A stretch of 14,945 nucleotides of DNA from Bacillota bacterium (GCA_017537495.1 JAFYKS010000337.1:1-14945); one strand, 5' to 3'. Counted from the stretch's first letter, positions 1 to 7,528 are shown. The notes: generated by a model not told the origin, from the sequence alone. Numbers and translations: made by a program.

Positions 1-1298
1 ACAGTCTTAACTGCTACGCCGAATCTATCCTTTAACTTAGCTAAGATAACGCTTACCTGGATGTCTCCCTGACCGCCTAACAGAGTCTGGTGAGTTTCTA
101 CGTTTCTTTCTACTACGAAGGATGGGTCTTCTTCTCTCAGTCTTGCCAGACCGGAGCCCATCTTTTCGTCGTCGCCCTTATCTACAGGTTCGATTGCAAT
201 GTAGTAGGATGGGGATGGATAGTCCAGAGGCAGGAAACGAATGATATCGTTCTTGTCACACAGAGTATCACCGGACAGAGTGTACTGTAACTTAGCAACA
301 GCTACGATATCGCCAGCTTCTGCATAGTTCAGTTCCTGCTGATTCTTACCTCTCAGGAAGAACAGCTTACCCAGCTTTTCTACCTTGCCGGCTCTTTCAT
401 TGTAAACTTCGTCGCCGGAGTTCAGCTTACCGGTTACAACCTTCAGAACGGAAATCTTACCTACGAATGGGTCAACGATAGTCTTGAATACGAATGCAGA
501 TACAGGAGCATCTACAACAGAGATTCTTTCAACCGGTTCGTTGTTATCGTTGAAGCCCTTATATGGACCGTGCTGCAGTGGAGTAGGAACATAGGTTACC
601 AGCAGGTCTAACAGACCTTCCAGACCGTGTCCCAGTTCGAATGCAGAGGAACATACAGGAACGATACCGCCGTCAGCGATACCCTTCTTCAGGCCCTTCA
701 GAATTTCTTCTTCAGTGAATTCTTCACCTTCGAAGTACTTTTCCATCAGCTCATCGTCAGCAGATGCGATAGCTTCCTTTAATTCTTCGTCGATTTCAAC
801 GGACAGAGGCCAGCTGAATGGAACCAGCTTTTCACCGAACTTTTCCTTCAGTTCGCCGAATGTCTTATAGAAGTCGAATTCGTCCTTATCTCTCTTATTG
901 ATAACGATGAATCTTGGTCTGTTGTATCTTTCGCAGGCCTTCCATGCAGCTTCGGTACCAACCTGGATACCAGCACCTGCATCTACCATGATTACTGCAG
1001 CTTCTGCAGCTCTCATAGCAGCATTTACTTCGCCGATAAAGTCGAAGTAACCTGGAGTGTCGATAAAGTTAATCTTGTTTTCTTTCCACAGAATTGGAAC
1101 TACGGAAGTATTGATGGAGAAACCTTTTTCGATTTCCATCTTGTCGTAGTCAGATACGGTGTTACCGTCTTCAACCTTACCCATTCTATTGGTAACGCCG
1201 GTAGCGTGCAGAGCAGCTTCCAGGAATGTGGTCTTACCGCATCCTCCATGACCAAGTAAAGCAACGTTTCTAATAGTTTCGCTAGTATAGCCTTTCAT
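1..1298 (-). CDS. EF-G-like translational GTPase (FusA2-type), 3' end outside window
   Basis: Reads MKGYTSETIRNVALLGHGGCG at its start and stays open for 432 codons to the window edge; full EF-G proteins are about 690 residues, so the GTPase domain and domain II are present and domains III-V are missing. The P-loop is GHGGCGKT (residues 16-23), G3 is DTPG (80-83) and G4 is NKRD (134-137). The switch region reads EKGFSI where canonical EF-G has ERGITI, and the P-loop differs from the usual AHxDAGKT, so this is more likely the second, EF-G-like paralogue than the main translocase. No rpsL, rpsG or tuf neighbour is seen, which agrees. The start is fixed by AGGAGG eight to nine bases upstream. 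Such paralogues bind ribosomes and GTP, but their role is poorly defined. A ribosomal-protection Tet protein is a less likely alternative. Confidence 0.9.
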   Translation of the reverse strand, partial: MKGYTSETIRNVALLGHGGCGKTTFLEAALHATGVTNRMGKVEDGNTVSDYDKMEIEKGFSINTSVVPILWKENKINFIDTPGYFDFIGEVNAAMRAAEAAVIMVDAGAGIQVGTEAAWKACERYNRPRFIVINKRDKDEFDFYKTFGELKEKFGEKLVPFSWPLSVEIDEELKEAIASADDELMEKYFEGEEFTEEEILKGLKKGIADGGIVPVCSSAFELGHGLEGLLDLLVTYVPTPLQHGPYKGFNDNNEPVERISVVDAPVSAFVFKTIVDPFVGKISVLKVVTGKLNSGDEVYNERAGKVEKLGKLFFLRGKNQQELNYAEAGDIVAVAKLQYTLSGDTLCDKNDIIRFLPLDYPSPSYYIAIEPVDKGDDEKMGSGLARLREEDPSFVVERNVETHQTLLGGQGDIQVSVILAKLKDRFGVAVKT

Positions 1299-1336
1299 AG
1301 AATTAGGACCTCCTAAATATATTTACAATTAAAATC

Positions 1337-1365
1337 ATTGTACCAAAAAAACATTGGAAATGCAA
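1337..1365 (-). promoter_or_regulatory. sigma-A promoter of the EF-G-like gene
   Basis: On the minus strand TTGCAT (1365-1360), a 17-bp spacer and TACAAT (1342-1337), with a TGG directly before the -10 box that makes it an extended -10. Transcription would start near 1330, giving a leader of about 32 nt. The -35 box begins only four bases past the stop codon of the upstream EamA gene. Confidence 0.65.
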
Positions 1366-1368
1366 CGA

Positions 1369-2241
1369 TTATTCTTCCATACGCGCAGTAATTACAACGG
1401 AAGACAGAATCAGCACACATCCGGCAATCCCCGTCAGGGTAAAGGCCTCATGATATACCAGAATACCCACAATCAGGCTTGTAATCGGCTCAAAAGTACT
1501 GAGAATCGCCGCATTCTGCGGACCGATATATCTGACGCCAATCTGGAAGGAACGCACTGCCAGGAAGGAAATTACGATAGCCAGGAACAGAGCCAGCACC
1601 CATCCCTTCAGGGAAATATCCAGAGTGAAGCTTCCCGTAGCCACTGCCAGGGAACCCACCATGAGAGCCGAGAACAGATTCATATAGAAGATCATCTTGG
1701 TCGGTTCCATCTTTGCCAGGCCGCTGGCGTCCAGGAACACGATGTAGAAGGCATAGGTGATGCCCGACGCAAATGCCAGGAACAGCCCCAGAGGCTGTAC
1801 ACCGCCATCTCCTCCGCCGCCGTAGAACAGCAGAATACCGCCGAAGCAAAGCGCTACACAGACCAGCTTCATTGGACTGATTTTCTGCCGCAGAAACAGG
1901 ACGCTGCCCAAAATCACGAAGACCGGATACACGAAGTGAATGGTTGTAGCCATGCCGGACGGAATATAGTTATAGGACAGGAACAGAAGTACAGACGTTC
2001 CGCCCAGACCACAGACCGCAATGAGCAAAATCTTCAGTGCCTCGGTTTTCGTAATGCGAAGACCTGCTTTGCTCCCACGTACCGCCAGATAGAGTGGGAT
2101 CAGGGACAGCAGGAACCGCAGGAATGATGTCATAATAGAATTGCTGCCGCAGGCATTGATGCTGCGGACGATGAACGGAAGCACCCCGAAGACTGCTGCC
2201 GATAAAATTACAAGGAGAAACCCTTTCGTTCTCTCATTCAT
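1369..2241 (-). CDS. EamA/DMT-family membrane transporter (drug/metabolite exporter-like)
   Basis: A 290-residue protein beginning MNERTKGFLLVILSAAVFG, made of alternating hydrophobic segments that fit the ten-helix, two-repeat EamA fold. Family-like features are the first-helix pattern, FLRFLLSLIPLY in the first repeat and LSTFEPITSLIVGILVYHE near the end of the second repeat, the usual EamA ending. DMT proteins export or exchange amino acids, drugs or metabolites in the inner membrane; the substrate cannot be inferred. An ATG at 2256 in the same frame was not used because it overlaps the ribosome binding site GGAGGTG, which sits six bases upstream of the ATG at 2241. The gene is divergent from the small GIY-YIG gene and followed directly by the EF-G-like gene, with no clear terminator between them. 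Confidence 0.88.
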   Translation of the reverse strand: MNERTKGFLLVILSAAVFGVLPFIVRSINACGSNSIMTSFLRFLLSLIPLYLAVRGSKAGLRITKTEALKILLIAVCGLGGTSVLLFLSYNYIPSGMATTIHFVYPVFVILGSVLFLRQKISPMKLVCVALCFGGILLFYGGGGDGGVQPLGLFLAFASGITYAFYIVFLDASGLAKMEPTKMIFYMNLFSALMVGSLAVATGSFTLDISLKGWVLALFLAIVISFLAVRSFQIGVRYIGPQNAAILSTFEPITSLIVGILVYHEAFTLTGIAGCVLILSSVVITARMEE

Positions 2242-2274
2242 GAAATACACCTCCATAAACTCTCAACTCTAATC

Positions 2275-2303
2275 AGCATACTACAATTTTGAAGAAAAGT
2301 CCA
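2275..2303 (-). promoter_or_regulatory. candidate sigma-A promoter of the EamA gene
   Basis: On the minus strand TGGACT (2303-2298), 17 bp, TATGCT (2280-2275). Each box matches the consensus at four of six positions and the spacing is optimal. Start of transcription would be near 2268, about 27 nt before the chosen ATG. Confidence 0.4.
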
Positions 2304-2341
2304 GCTTGACGGGCCACTAAAAAAGATGGTACCCTGTCTGT

Positions 2342-2656
2342 ATGAATACAATTAAGATGCTGCCGGCAGCAGACATTCCGGCTGAAAAAAACAACTACAC
2401 ATATATTCTGCAGTGCTGCGACGGCAGTTTTTACTGCGGCTGGACCAATGATCTTACGAAACGTCTGGCAGCGCATAATGCCGGAACCGGCGGCAAGTAT
2501 ACCCGCAGCCGTCTGCCGGTTTATCTGATCTGGTACACTGTGTCCGAAACGAAGGAAGAAGCCATGAGCCTGGAAGCCCGGATCAAACGCCTTCCACGGC
2601 CGAAAAAAGAAAAGCTGGTCAGCGGACTGACCAGCCTTGATGAGCTTCTGAAATAA
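2342..2656 (+). CDS. GIY-YIG nuclease superfamily protein, UPF0213/YhbQ type
   Basis: A 104-residue protein of the short GIY-YIG family. YTYIL (19-23) stands for the GIY strand, YCGWT (31-35) for the YIG strand, followed by NDLTKRLAAHN with the conserved Arg41, then GGKYTRSRLPV and a helix with the probable catalytic Glu78 in SLEARIKRL. Stand-alone members of this size act on or bind DNA and have been linked to DNA repair, but the function is weakly defined. The fold starts at about residue 18, so the N-terminal 17 residues are longer than usual; the ribosome binding site (AGATGG, spaced rather far) is poor and an internal start at Met6 is possible. The stop codon lies three bases from the stop of the convergent amidohydrolase gene. 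Confidence 0.82.
   Translation: MNTIKMLPAADIPAEKNNYTYILQCCDGSFYCGWTNDLTKRLAAHNAGTGGKYTRSRLPVYLIWYTVSETKEEAMSLEARIKRLPRPKKEKLVSGLTSLDELLK
2602..2635 (-). terminator. rho-independent terminator of the amidohydrolase, inside the convergent GIY-YIG gene
   Basis: A perfect 9-bp stem, GCTGGTCAG/CTGACCAGC with a four-base loop (2614-2635), is followed on the minus strand by TTTTCTTTTTT (2613-2603). Polarity fits the minus-strand transcript of the amidohydrolase, whose stop codon is at 2660. It lies wholly within the last 20 codons of the plus-strand gene. Confidence 0.8.
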
Positions 2657-2659
2657 AAA

Positions 2660-4294
2660 TTATCTTTCGTATACTTTTTCTCCGCCGATCCAGGTTTCGT
2701 CTACACGGACCTGGTCAATTTTTTCTGCAGCCATTTCCAGGATATCGCGGTCCAGTACAATAAAGTCTGCTACGTATCCTTCCTTCAGCATCCCCACATC
2801 GCTGAAGCCTGCCACCGGACCAGCCTCCCTGGTGTACAGCTTAATGGCAGTTTCAACATCCACCCTGTGGCGCTGCCCCGTATCTTCCCCATTCCAGGCT
2901 TTTCTGGTCACCGCACCTTTCAGGTTTGCAAATGGTTCTGATGGAGTGGCCCAGCTTGTGGCCGGTGCGTCTGTACTGAAGGCAAAGCGTACGCCCGCCT
3001 CCTGCCAGTCGGCAATATTATAGTTTTCTCCAACCCTTTCCGGCGGCATGTTCTTCTGGTAACTTTCAATTTCAGAGTACAGGAAAATCGGCTGGGTTGC
3101 CCAGGCAATGCCTGCTTCTGCGGAACGCTTCACAGCCTGCGGTGTCGGCATGGCCACGTGTTCCAGGCGGACTGACGGAATCTGACCATCTTTCATCCAC
3201 GGCTGTTCCTGCCATGTCAGATCCACCGCACGGTCAATAGTACGGGCACCCATGCAGTGAATGGAAAGCTGGCACTTATTTTTTTTGCAAAAATCCAGAG
3301 CTTCTTTAATATCTTCTTCCGCGCAGACCGGCATGCCATACTCCGGTTCACCGGAAGCGCCGCCAACAGGCAAGTACGGCACATCACACCAGGCGGTTCT
3401 GCCGGACACGCTGCCGTCTCCAATCAGCTTCACACCCACCAGGCGGAAGCGTCCGTCACTCATGAAATCCGAATCATCCGTCACCACAGAGCCTCCCTGC
3501 TGCTGCACAAAACGCCAGGAGCAGTAGGCAGCCGCACGGTTCTTAAATCCCTTCTTCATGGCGCTTCTGAAAATTTCCCCGTACTTGTCACACACATCCT
3601 CGCCCATATCGGTCACCGTAGTCACACCCTGCGCATTGAGAATATTTCCCAGGTTGACCAGGTCATCTGCCATATCTTCCACCGTTTTCTGAGGAAGAAG
3701 CTTCATCACCAGATAGGTTGCCGTTTCGTAAAGGATGCCGTCCGGTTCACCATTTTCATCGCGGCCGATTCTGCCGCCTTCCGGATCCGGTGTATCTTTC
3801 GTAATGCCTGCCAATTCCAGAGCCTTGCTGTTTACTGCCCAGATATGGGTACAGCTTCTCTGCATCAGCACCGGACTGTCGCTGCAGGCCTCATCCAGGT
3901 CACGGCGGTTCGGTGCCCGGTTTTCAGAAAGTTTCCCTTCGTCGTATCCCCAGCCCAGAATCCACTGGCCTTCTTCCTGCTCATTCCGCACCCTGCGGAT
4001 AGCTGCCTTCAGATCTTCGATGGAGTAGATTTCCGGCGGCAGCACACTGATCTGCCGTGCAAAATCCGCCAGCATGATAGCATGCATGTGGCAGTCCACG
4101 AATCCGGGCAGCACACGTTTTGCTCCGAAATCGATAATGCCTGCGGAATCTGCCGCAATTCCTGCGGCCTCTGCTTCGGCATCACTTCCCACCCAGCAAA
4201 TCCTGCCGTCCTTCACTGCCATTGCTTCTGCGTAAGGCCGGTTATCGTCTGACGTAAAAATTTTACCATTTATATAAAGTCTATCATATTTCAT
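2660..4294 (-). CDS. YtcJ-like amidohydrolase (Amidohydro_3 family)
   Basis: A 544-residue cytoplasmic metal-dependent hydrolase. The N-terminal beta part MKYDRLYINGKIFTSDDN leads into the TIM barrel, with DCHMH at 67-71 (metal ligands His69 and His71), Lys289 in VKLIGDGSVSG as candidate bridging carboxylated lysine, His346 in LSIHCMGA, His379 in RLEHV and Asp442 in STDAPA. The C-terminal part ADFIVLDRDIL closes the composite beta domain. Members hydrolyse amides or other C-N bonds; known substrates are diverse and none can be assigned here. There is no signal peptide. The start at 4294 is chosen because AAGGAG lies eight to ten bases upstream; the longer frame from 4432 runs through the promoter. 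It is divergent from an NhaC-type antiporter, which suggests linked use of an imported or exchanged substrate. Confidence 0.9.
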   Translation of the reverse strand: MKYDRLYINGKIFTSDDNRPYAEAMAVKDGRICWVGSDAEAEAAGIAADSAGIIDFGAKRVLPGFVDCHMHAIMLADFARQISVLPPEIYSIEDLKAAIRRVRNEQEEGQWILGWGYDEGKLSENRAPNRRDLDEACSDSPVLMQRSCTHIWAVNSKALELAGITKDTPDPEGGRIGRDENGEPDGILYETATYLVMKLLPQKTVEDMADDLVNLGNILNAQGVTTVTDMGEDVCDKYGEIFRSAMKKGFKNRAAAYCSWRFVQQQGGSVVTDDSDFMSDGRFRLVGVKLIGDGSVSGRTAWCDVPYLPVGGASGEPEYGMPVCAEEDIKEALDFCKKNKCQLSIHCMGARTIDRAVDLTWQEQPWMKDGQIPSVRLEHVAMPTPQAVKRSAEAGIAWATQPIFLYSEIESYQKNMPPERVGENYNIADWQEAGVRFAFSTDAPATSWATPSEPFANLKGAVTRKAWNGEDTGQRHRVDVETAIKLYTREAGPVAGFSDVGMLKEGYVADFIVLDRDILEMAAEKIDQVRVDETWIGGEKVYER

Positions 4295-4333
4295 ATCATA
4301 TCTCCTTTTCGGTGCAGATAATATCCTGCTTTC

Positions 4334-4363
4334 ATTATATATCTGCATGTATACTTTTTGCAA
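4334..4363 (-). promoter_or_regulatory. sigma-A promoter of the amidohydrolase gene
   Basis: On the minus strand TTGCAA (4363-4358), an 18-bp spacer and a perfect TATAAT (4339-4334). Predicted start near 4327, leader about 33 nt. A 7-bp inverted repeat, GCAGATA (4314-4320) and TATCTGC (4340-4346), brackets the -10 box and start site and could serve as an operator. Confidence 0.65.
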
Positions 4364-4377
4364 GGTACATAAAACAA

Positions 4378-4406
4378 TTGAAAAAGTGTAAAAAAAAGGA
4401 TATAAT
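4378..4406 (+). promoter_or_regulatory. sigma-A promoter of the NhaC-family gene
   Basis: TTGAAA (4378-4383), a 17-bp spacer and a perfect TATAAT (4401-4406). Predicted start near 4413, giving a leader of about 77 nt. It is back to back with the amidohydrolase promoter, the two -35 boxes being only 14 bp apart. Confidence 0.8.
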
Positions 4407-4418
4407 GGTAGAGGTTTC

Positions 4419-4449
4419 GCATAACTGCTCATAAAATGTGAGCTTATGC
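4419..4449 (+). promoter_or_regulatory. 5' leader stem-loop of the NhaC-family mRNA
   Basis: GCATAA pairs with TTATGC and inside it GCTCA pairs with TGAGC around a seven-base loop, with a two-base bulge (CT) on the 5' side. The hairpin begins about six nucleotides after the predicted transcription start. It has no U-tract, so it is not a terminator; a role in mRNA stability or as a protein or ligand site is possible. Confidence 0.5.
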
Positions 4450-4489
4450 AGCCAAATATTTTATCTTAATTTTATAAGGAGAATTAACT

Positions 4490-5914
4490 ATGGAAAAGAA
4501 ACAGAAAAAAGTTTCCATCGTGCATTCACTGATTACATTCGGTGTGCTGATCCTGGTTATGGCTCTGGGTATCATCGTTTACGGCGTTGACGTACATGTA
4601 CCAATGTTTATTGGTGTAGTCGCTGCTGCAATCATGGCATTATACCTGGGCTTCAAGTGGGATTTCATTGAAAAGGCAATGATGGACGGTATCTACAACG
4701 CACTGCAGGCAGTTATCATTCTGATGATTGTTGGTGTTCTGGTTGGTGTATGGATTGCCGGCGGTATCGTTCCTGCAATGATTTATTACGGACTGAAATT
4801 ATTATCCCCATCCATTTTCTTAATCGCGGCATTATTAATCTGCTCCATCACTGCTCTGGCAACCGGTACTTCCTGGGGTTGTATGGCTACAATGGGTCTG
4901 GCTCTGATGGGTATCGCAGCCGGTCTGGGTATCCCTGCTCCAATGGCAGCAGGTGCTATCATCTCCGGTGCATACTTCGGTGACAAGATGTCTCCTTTAT
5001 CTGACACCACAAACCTGGCACCGGCTATGGCAGGTACAGACGTAATGACTCACGTTAAGTTCATGTTACTGCCAACTGCAGTTACTTATGCAATCTGTAT
5101 CGCTGCATTCGGTGTGCTGGGTATCAGCTATGCAAACAGCGGCAACGTTGCTGACATGAGTGCTGTAACTGAAATGCAGGACAGCATTACTTCCCTGTTT
5201 AACATCAATCCTCTGCTGTTATTACCACCAGTAATCGTTATCGTTGCAGTTGCTCTGAAGGTTCCTGCAATCCCTGGTATCACTCTGGGTATCATCACCG
5301 GTGCAATCATCGGTATGATCTTCAACAATGATACCTGCACATTCGGTGATGTATTAAACTGCGGTATGAACGGCTTCACCTGTGAAACAGGTAATGCTGC
5401 AATCGACGATCTGCTGACTTCCGGCGGTATCAACAACATGCTGTTCTCCGTATCTCTGACCATCATCGCAATGATGTTCGGCGGTATTATGGAAAAGACC
5501 GGTCTGCTGGATGCATTAGTAGAAAAGATTGTACGTCTGGCAAAGAAGCCTGCTTCCCTGGTTCTGACTACAGAATTAACTTGTCTGTTATCCAATGCAA
5601 CCATGCCTGAACAGTACATCTCCATCGTAGTACCAGGCAGAATGTATGCTGAAACCTACAAGGAAATGGGCTTACATCCTAAGACTTTATCCAACGCTCT
5701 GGAAAGCTCCGGTACTGTAACTTCCGCATTAATTCCTTGGAACACCTGCGGTGTTTACATCCTGGCTACTTTAGGCGTATCCACATTCGAATACTTCCCT
5801 TATGCATTATTCAACATCATCATGCCTATCATGACTGTTGTTATGGCATACATGGGTCTGACCGTTGCTGGTATGGACGGTAACAGATTAAAGGACAAGA
5901 AGAAGGCTGCTTAA
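4490..5914 (+). CDS. NhaC-family Na+/H+ (or Na+/organic anion) antiporter
   Basis: A 474-residue polytopic membrane protein. The NhaC-family core is clear: GTSWG at 126-130, then GDKMSPLSDTTNLAP at 164-178, with a related second-half segment MFGGIMEKTGLLDALVEKIV and SNATMPEQYISIV. The family includes Na+/H+ antiporters and MleN-type malate-lactate exchangers, so the cargo may be Na+/H+ or a small organic acid. AAGGAG lies eight to nine bases before the ATG. The gene has its own strong promoter, a 77-nt leader with a hairpin and a strong terminator, so it is a single-gene unit divergent from a YtcJ-like amidohydrolase. Codon use (CTG, GGT, ATC, GCA) resembles a well-expressed gene. Confidence 0.92.
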   Translation: MEKKQKKVSIVHSLITFGVLILVMALGIIVYGVDVHVPMFIGVVAAAIMALYLGFKWDFIEKAMMDGIYNALQAVIILMIVGVLVGVWIAGGIVPAMIYYGLKLLSPSIFLIAALLICSITALATGTSWGCMATMGLALMGIAAGLGIPAPMAAGAIISGAYFGDKMSPLSDTTNLAPAMAGTDVMTHVKFMLLPTAVTYAICIAAFGVLGISYANSGNVADMSAVTEMQDSITSLFNINPLLLLPPVIVIVAVALKVPAIPGITLGIITGAIIGMIFNNDTCTFGDVLNCGMNGFTCETGNAAIDDLLTSGGINNMLFSVSLTIIAMMFGGIMEKTGLLDALVEKIVRLAKKPASLVLTTELTCLLSNATMPEQYISIVVPGRMYAETYKEMGLHPKTLSNALESSGTVTSALIPWNTCGVYILATLGVSTFEYFPYALFNIIMPIMTVVMAYMGLTVAGMDGNRLKDKKKAA

Positions 5915-5964
5915 TCCTCTTCCGATTCAAATCACAGGATAGAACATATTTGAAAATATGCTTG

Positions 5965-5996
5965 GAACCGCGCGTCGCTGACGCGTGGTTCTTTTT
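5965..5996 (+). terminator. terminator of the NhaC-family gene
   Basis: A 12-bp stem, GAACCGCGCGTC/GACGCGTGGTTC with one G-U pair and a GCT loop (5965-5991), followed by TTTTT. It lies 50 bases after the stop codon. Confidence 0.92.
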
Positions 5997-6001
5997 ATAT
6001 C

Positions 6002-6030
6002 AAAAAACTGCTCCGGAAATCCAGAGCAGT
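6002..6030 (-). terminator. terminator of the zinc-ribbon operon
   Basis: On the minus strand ACTGCTC, a short loop region and GAGCAGT (6030-6007) followed by a run of T (6006-6002). It closes the minus-strand operon and stands tail to tail with the terminator at 5965-5996. Confidence 0.88.
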
Positions 6031-6044
6031 TATCCTATGCTTAA

Positions 6045-6893
6045 TTATTCTGTTTTCAGCAGGTTTCCTTCCCGGTAGTACTCTTTCTTAGTCCGCACTC
6101 CGCTTTCATCAAACCAGGAAACGGTGTAGTCCGCCAGATATTCCAGATCATTTTCCGAGTAAACCGTATGTGCCTTTTCCTTTTCCACCCTGCCGTTCGG
6201 GTAATAGGTTCGGTCAACAATCAGAACATCATCTCTGAATTCCTGATAACGGATCAGACGGCCGTCCTCTCCGAAATCAGCAATGGTCCGGTCTTTCTTC
6301 CCATCATACTGATTCACACAGACAGTTTCTGCACTGCAGCTTCCGGATACCTCGAAGTACACTGGATTCTGCTGCCCATATCCACCGGCAAAGCTTGCCA
6401 CCACGGCTCCGCTTCCATCCCGGATAATCAGTTCCGTATCGCTCACGTAATCGGTTCTTCCTTCGATGCATCTGCGGATGAAGGTATCTCCGCTTCCGTA
6501 ATCTTCTTTAATATGAACCCCCATGGCCAAGGTTTCAACGGTTTGGGAATACAGAGCCTGCTGTCCATATGCAGTCTCCACAGGAAGTTCTCCTGTAAAT
6601 TCATGGATGTCATTGCCTGCGGCCATGACGGTACCGGCCGATGTAATAATAGAGAAAGAAAGGAGCAGTCCATACAGCTTGCTGTTCACAAGCTTTGAAA
6701 GCCAGGAGGTAAAGATGTTTCCGGCTTCTTCCTTGACCTTGTCCTGGATTCCTTCCTTCACTTTCCTACCTGCAAATTCTTTTATCTGATTTTCATCCTT
6801 CTGTTCCATCGGCTGTCCGCAGCCCACGCAGCACACCGCCTCCGCCTGATTTTCCTGTCCGCAGAGGATGCAGTAAATATTATTCTGTTCCAT
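6045..6893 (-). CDS. zinc-ribbon, single-span membrane protein with an outer MORN-like tail
   Basis: I do not recognise a named family for the whole 282 residues. The N-terminus is a zinc ribbon with C8-x2-C11 and C22-x2-C25, then a charged helix (33-62), one hydrophobic span (about 73-92) and an outside C-terminal domain. Its last 80 residues carry short repeats such as YYPNGRVEKE and WFDESGVRTKKEYYREGNLLKTE that resemble YwqK/MORN-type repeats. This architecture suggests an envelope sensor or anchor with the ribbon in the cytoplasm. AGGAGG precedes the start by seven bases, and only nine bases separate it from the upstream gene, which shares the same ribbon-plus-span plan, so the two are almost surely co-translated and may act together. 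Confidence 0.75.
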   Translation of the reverse strand: MEQNNIYCILCGQENQAEAVCCVGCGQPMEQKDENQIKEFAGRKVKEGIQDKVKEEAGNIFTSWLSKLVNSKLYGLLLSFSIITSAGTVMAAGNDIHEFTGELPVETAYGQQALYSQTVETLAMGVHIKEDYGSGDTFIRRCIEGRTDYVSDTELIIRDGSGAVVASFAGGYGQQNPVYFEVSGSCSAETVCVNQYDGKKDRTIADFGEDGRLIRYQEFRDDVLIVDRTYYPNGRVEKEKAHTVYSENDLEYLADYTVSWFDESGVRTKKEYYREGNLLKTE

Positions 6894-6902
6894 AATCTCC
6901 TC

Positions 6903-7457
6903 CTAAACAGTATACATCGTTATGCTCTGATTTTCCGACGGAATTTGTGCGGTAATAACATAGTATCCCTGTGTCACCGCATTGACAGAAATGCTGTCGC
7001 TTAAGGTGTATGTGTTGCTGTAGACCTGCGTACCGCTGTCTTCAAAATAGACTACTTCCACCCCTTCGGTATCCTTTGGTACGTAGAGCTGCAGATTGAC
7101 AATCTGCGCGTCTGTATCCACATAATATTCCTGTGTTTCTGTATTGCAGTGAATGACATATTCTTCGCTTTCCAGGATGGTCAGACCGCCCGGTGTCATC
7201 TGGCCTGTCACTACGGCAATTGCCAGCGGAAGCAGAATCAGAAAAATCCGGACAAATACATTATCCTTCAGGAAACTGAGGGTAAGAAGGTCTTTCACTG
7301 TTTTCACCCGTTTCACCACCTCTTCGGTTTTTTCCATCTTTCCGCCAAGGCTGGCTTTTTTCGCTGCTTCTTTTTCCTCTGCAGTAAACGCACTGCCGCA
7401 GTTTCGGCAGTAATTCGCTTTCAGCAAATTGTCATATCCACATGTTCTGCATTTCAT
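6903..7457 (-). CDS. zinc-ribbon, single-span membrane protein of unknown function
   Basis: A 184-residue protein starting MKCRTCGYDNLLKANYCRNC, a zinc ribbon with C3-x2-C6 and C17-x2-C20. A charged amphipathic stretch (25-56) follows, then one membrane span (about 69-87) and an outside domain of about 95 residues, rich in beta-type sequence and Val, Tyr and Thr. A TTG at 7463 is in frame, but GGGAG lies seven bases before the ATG at 7457 and only one or two before the TTG, so the ATG is chosen. It is the first gene of a two-gene operon. A TATGAT at 7501-7496 may be its -10 box; no convincing -35 is seen. The tail is not a domain I can name. Confidence 0.72.
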   Translation of the reverse strand: MKCRTCGYDNLLKANYCRNCGSAFTAEEKEAAKKASLGGKMEKTEEVVKRVKTVKDLLTLSFLKDNVFVRIFLILLPLAIAVVTGQMTPGGLTILESEEYVIHCNTETQEYYVDTDAQIVNLQLYVPKDTEGVEVVYFEDSGTQVYSNTYTLSDSISVNAVTQGYYVITAQIPSENQSITMYTV

Positions 7458-7528
7458 AGCCAATCTCCCAAAATATATTTTCTTCCCTTTACTTTATCAT
7501 ATTTTTCCAGTTAAGAAAAGGTCTGCAG

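Noticed and set aside
1354..2127. A 257-codon plus-strand open frame across the EamA gene
   Set aside because: Very rich in Gln, His, Arg and Asn, the antisense image of a hydrophobic membrane protein.
2306..2335. TTGACG plus TACCCT as promoter of the GIY-YIG gene
   Set aside because: The -10 box matches at only three of six positions and the start would fall almost on the ATG, leaving no room for the ribosome binding site.
3257..4252. A 331-codon plus-strand open frame within the amidohydrolase
   Set aside because: Antisense to a clear Amidohydro_3 gene, no ribosome binding site, and the translation shows no domain.
7458..7463. TTG at 7463 as start of the first zinc-ribbon gene
   Set aside because: It is one or two bases from the GGGAG motif, too close for initiation; the ATG at 7457 has the right spacing.
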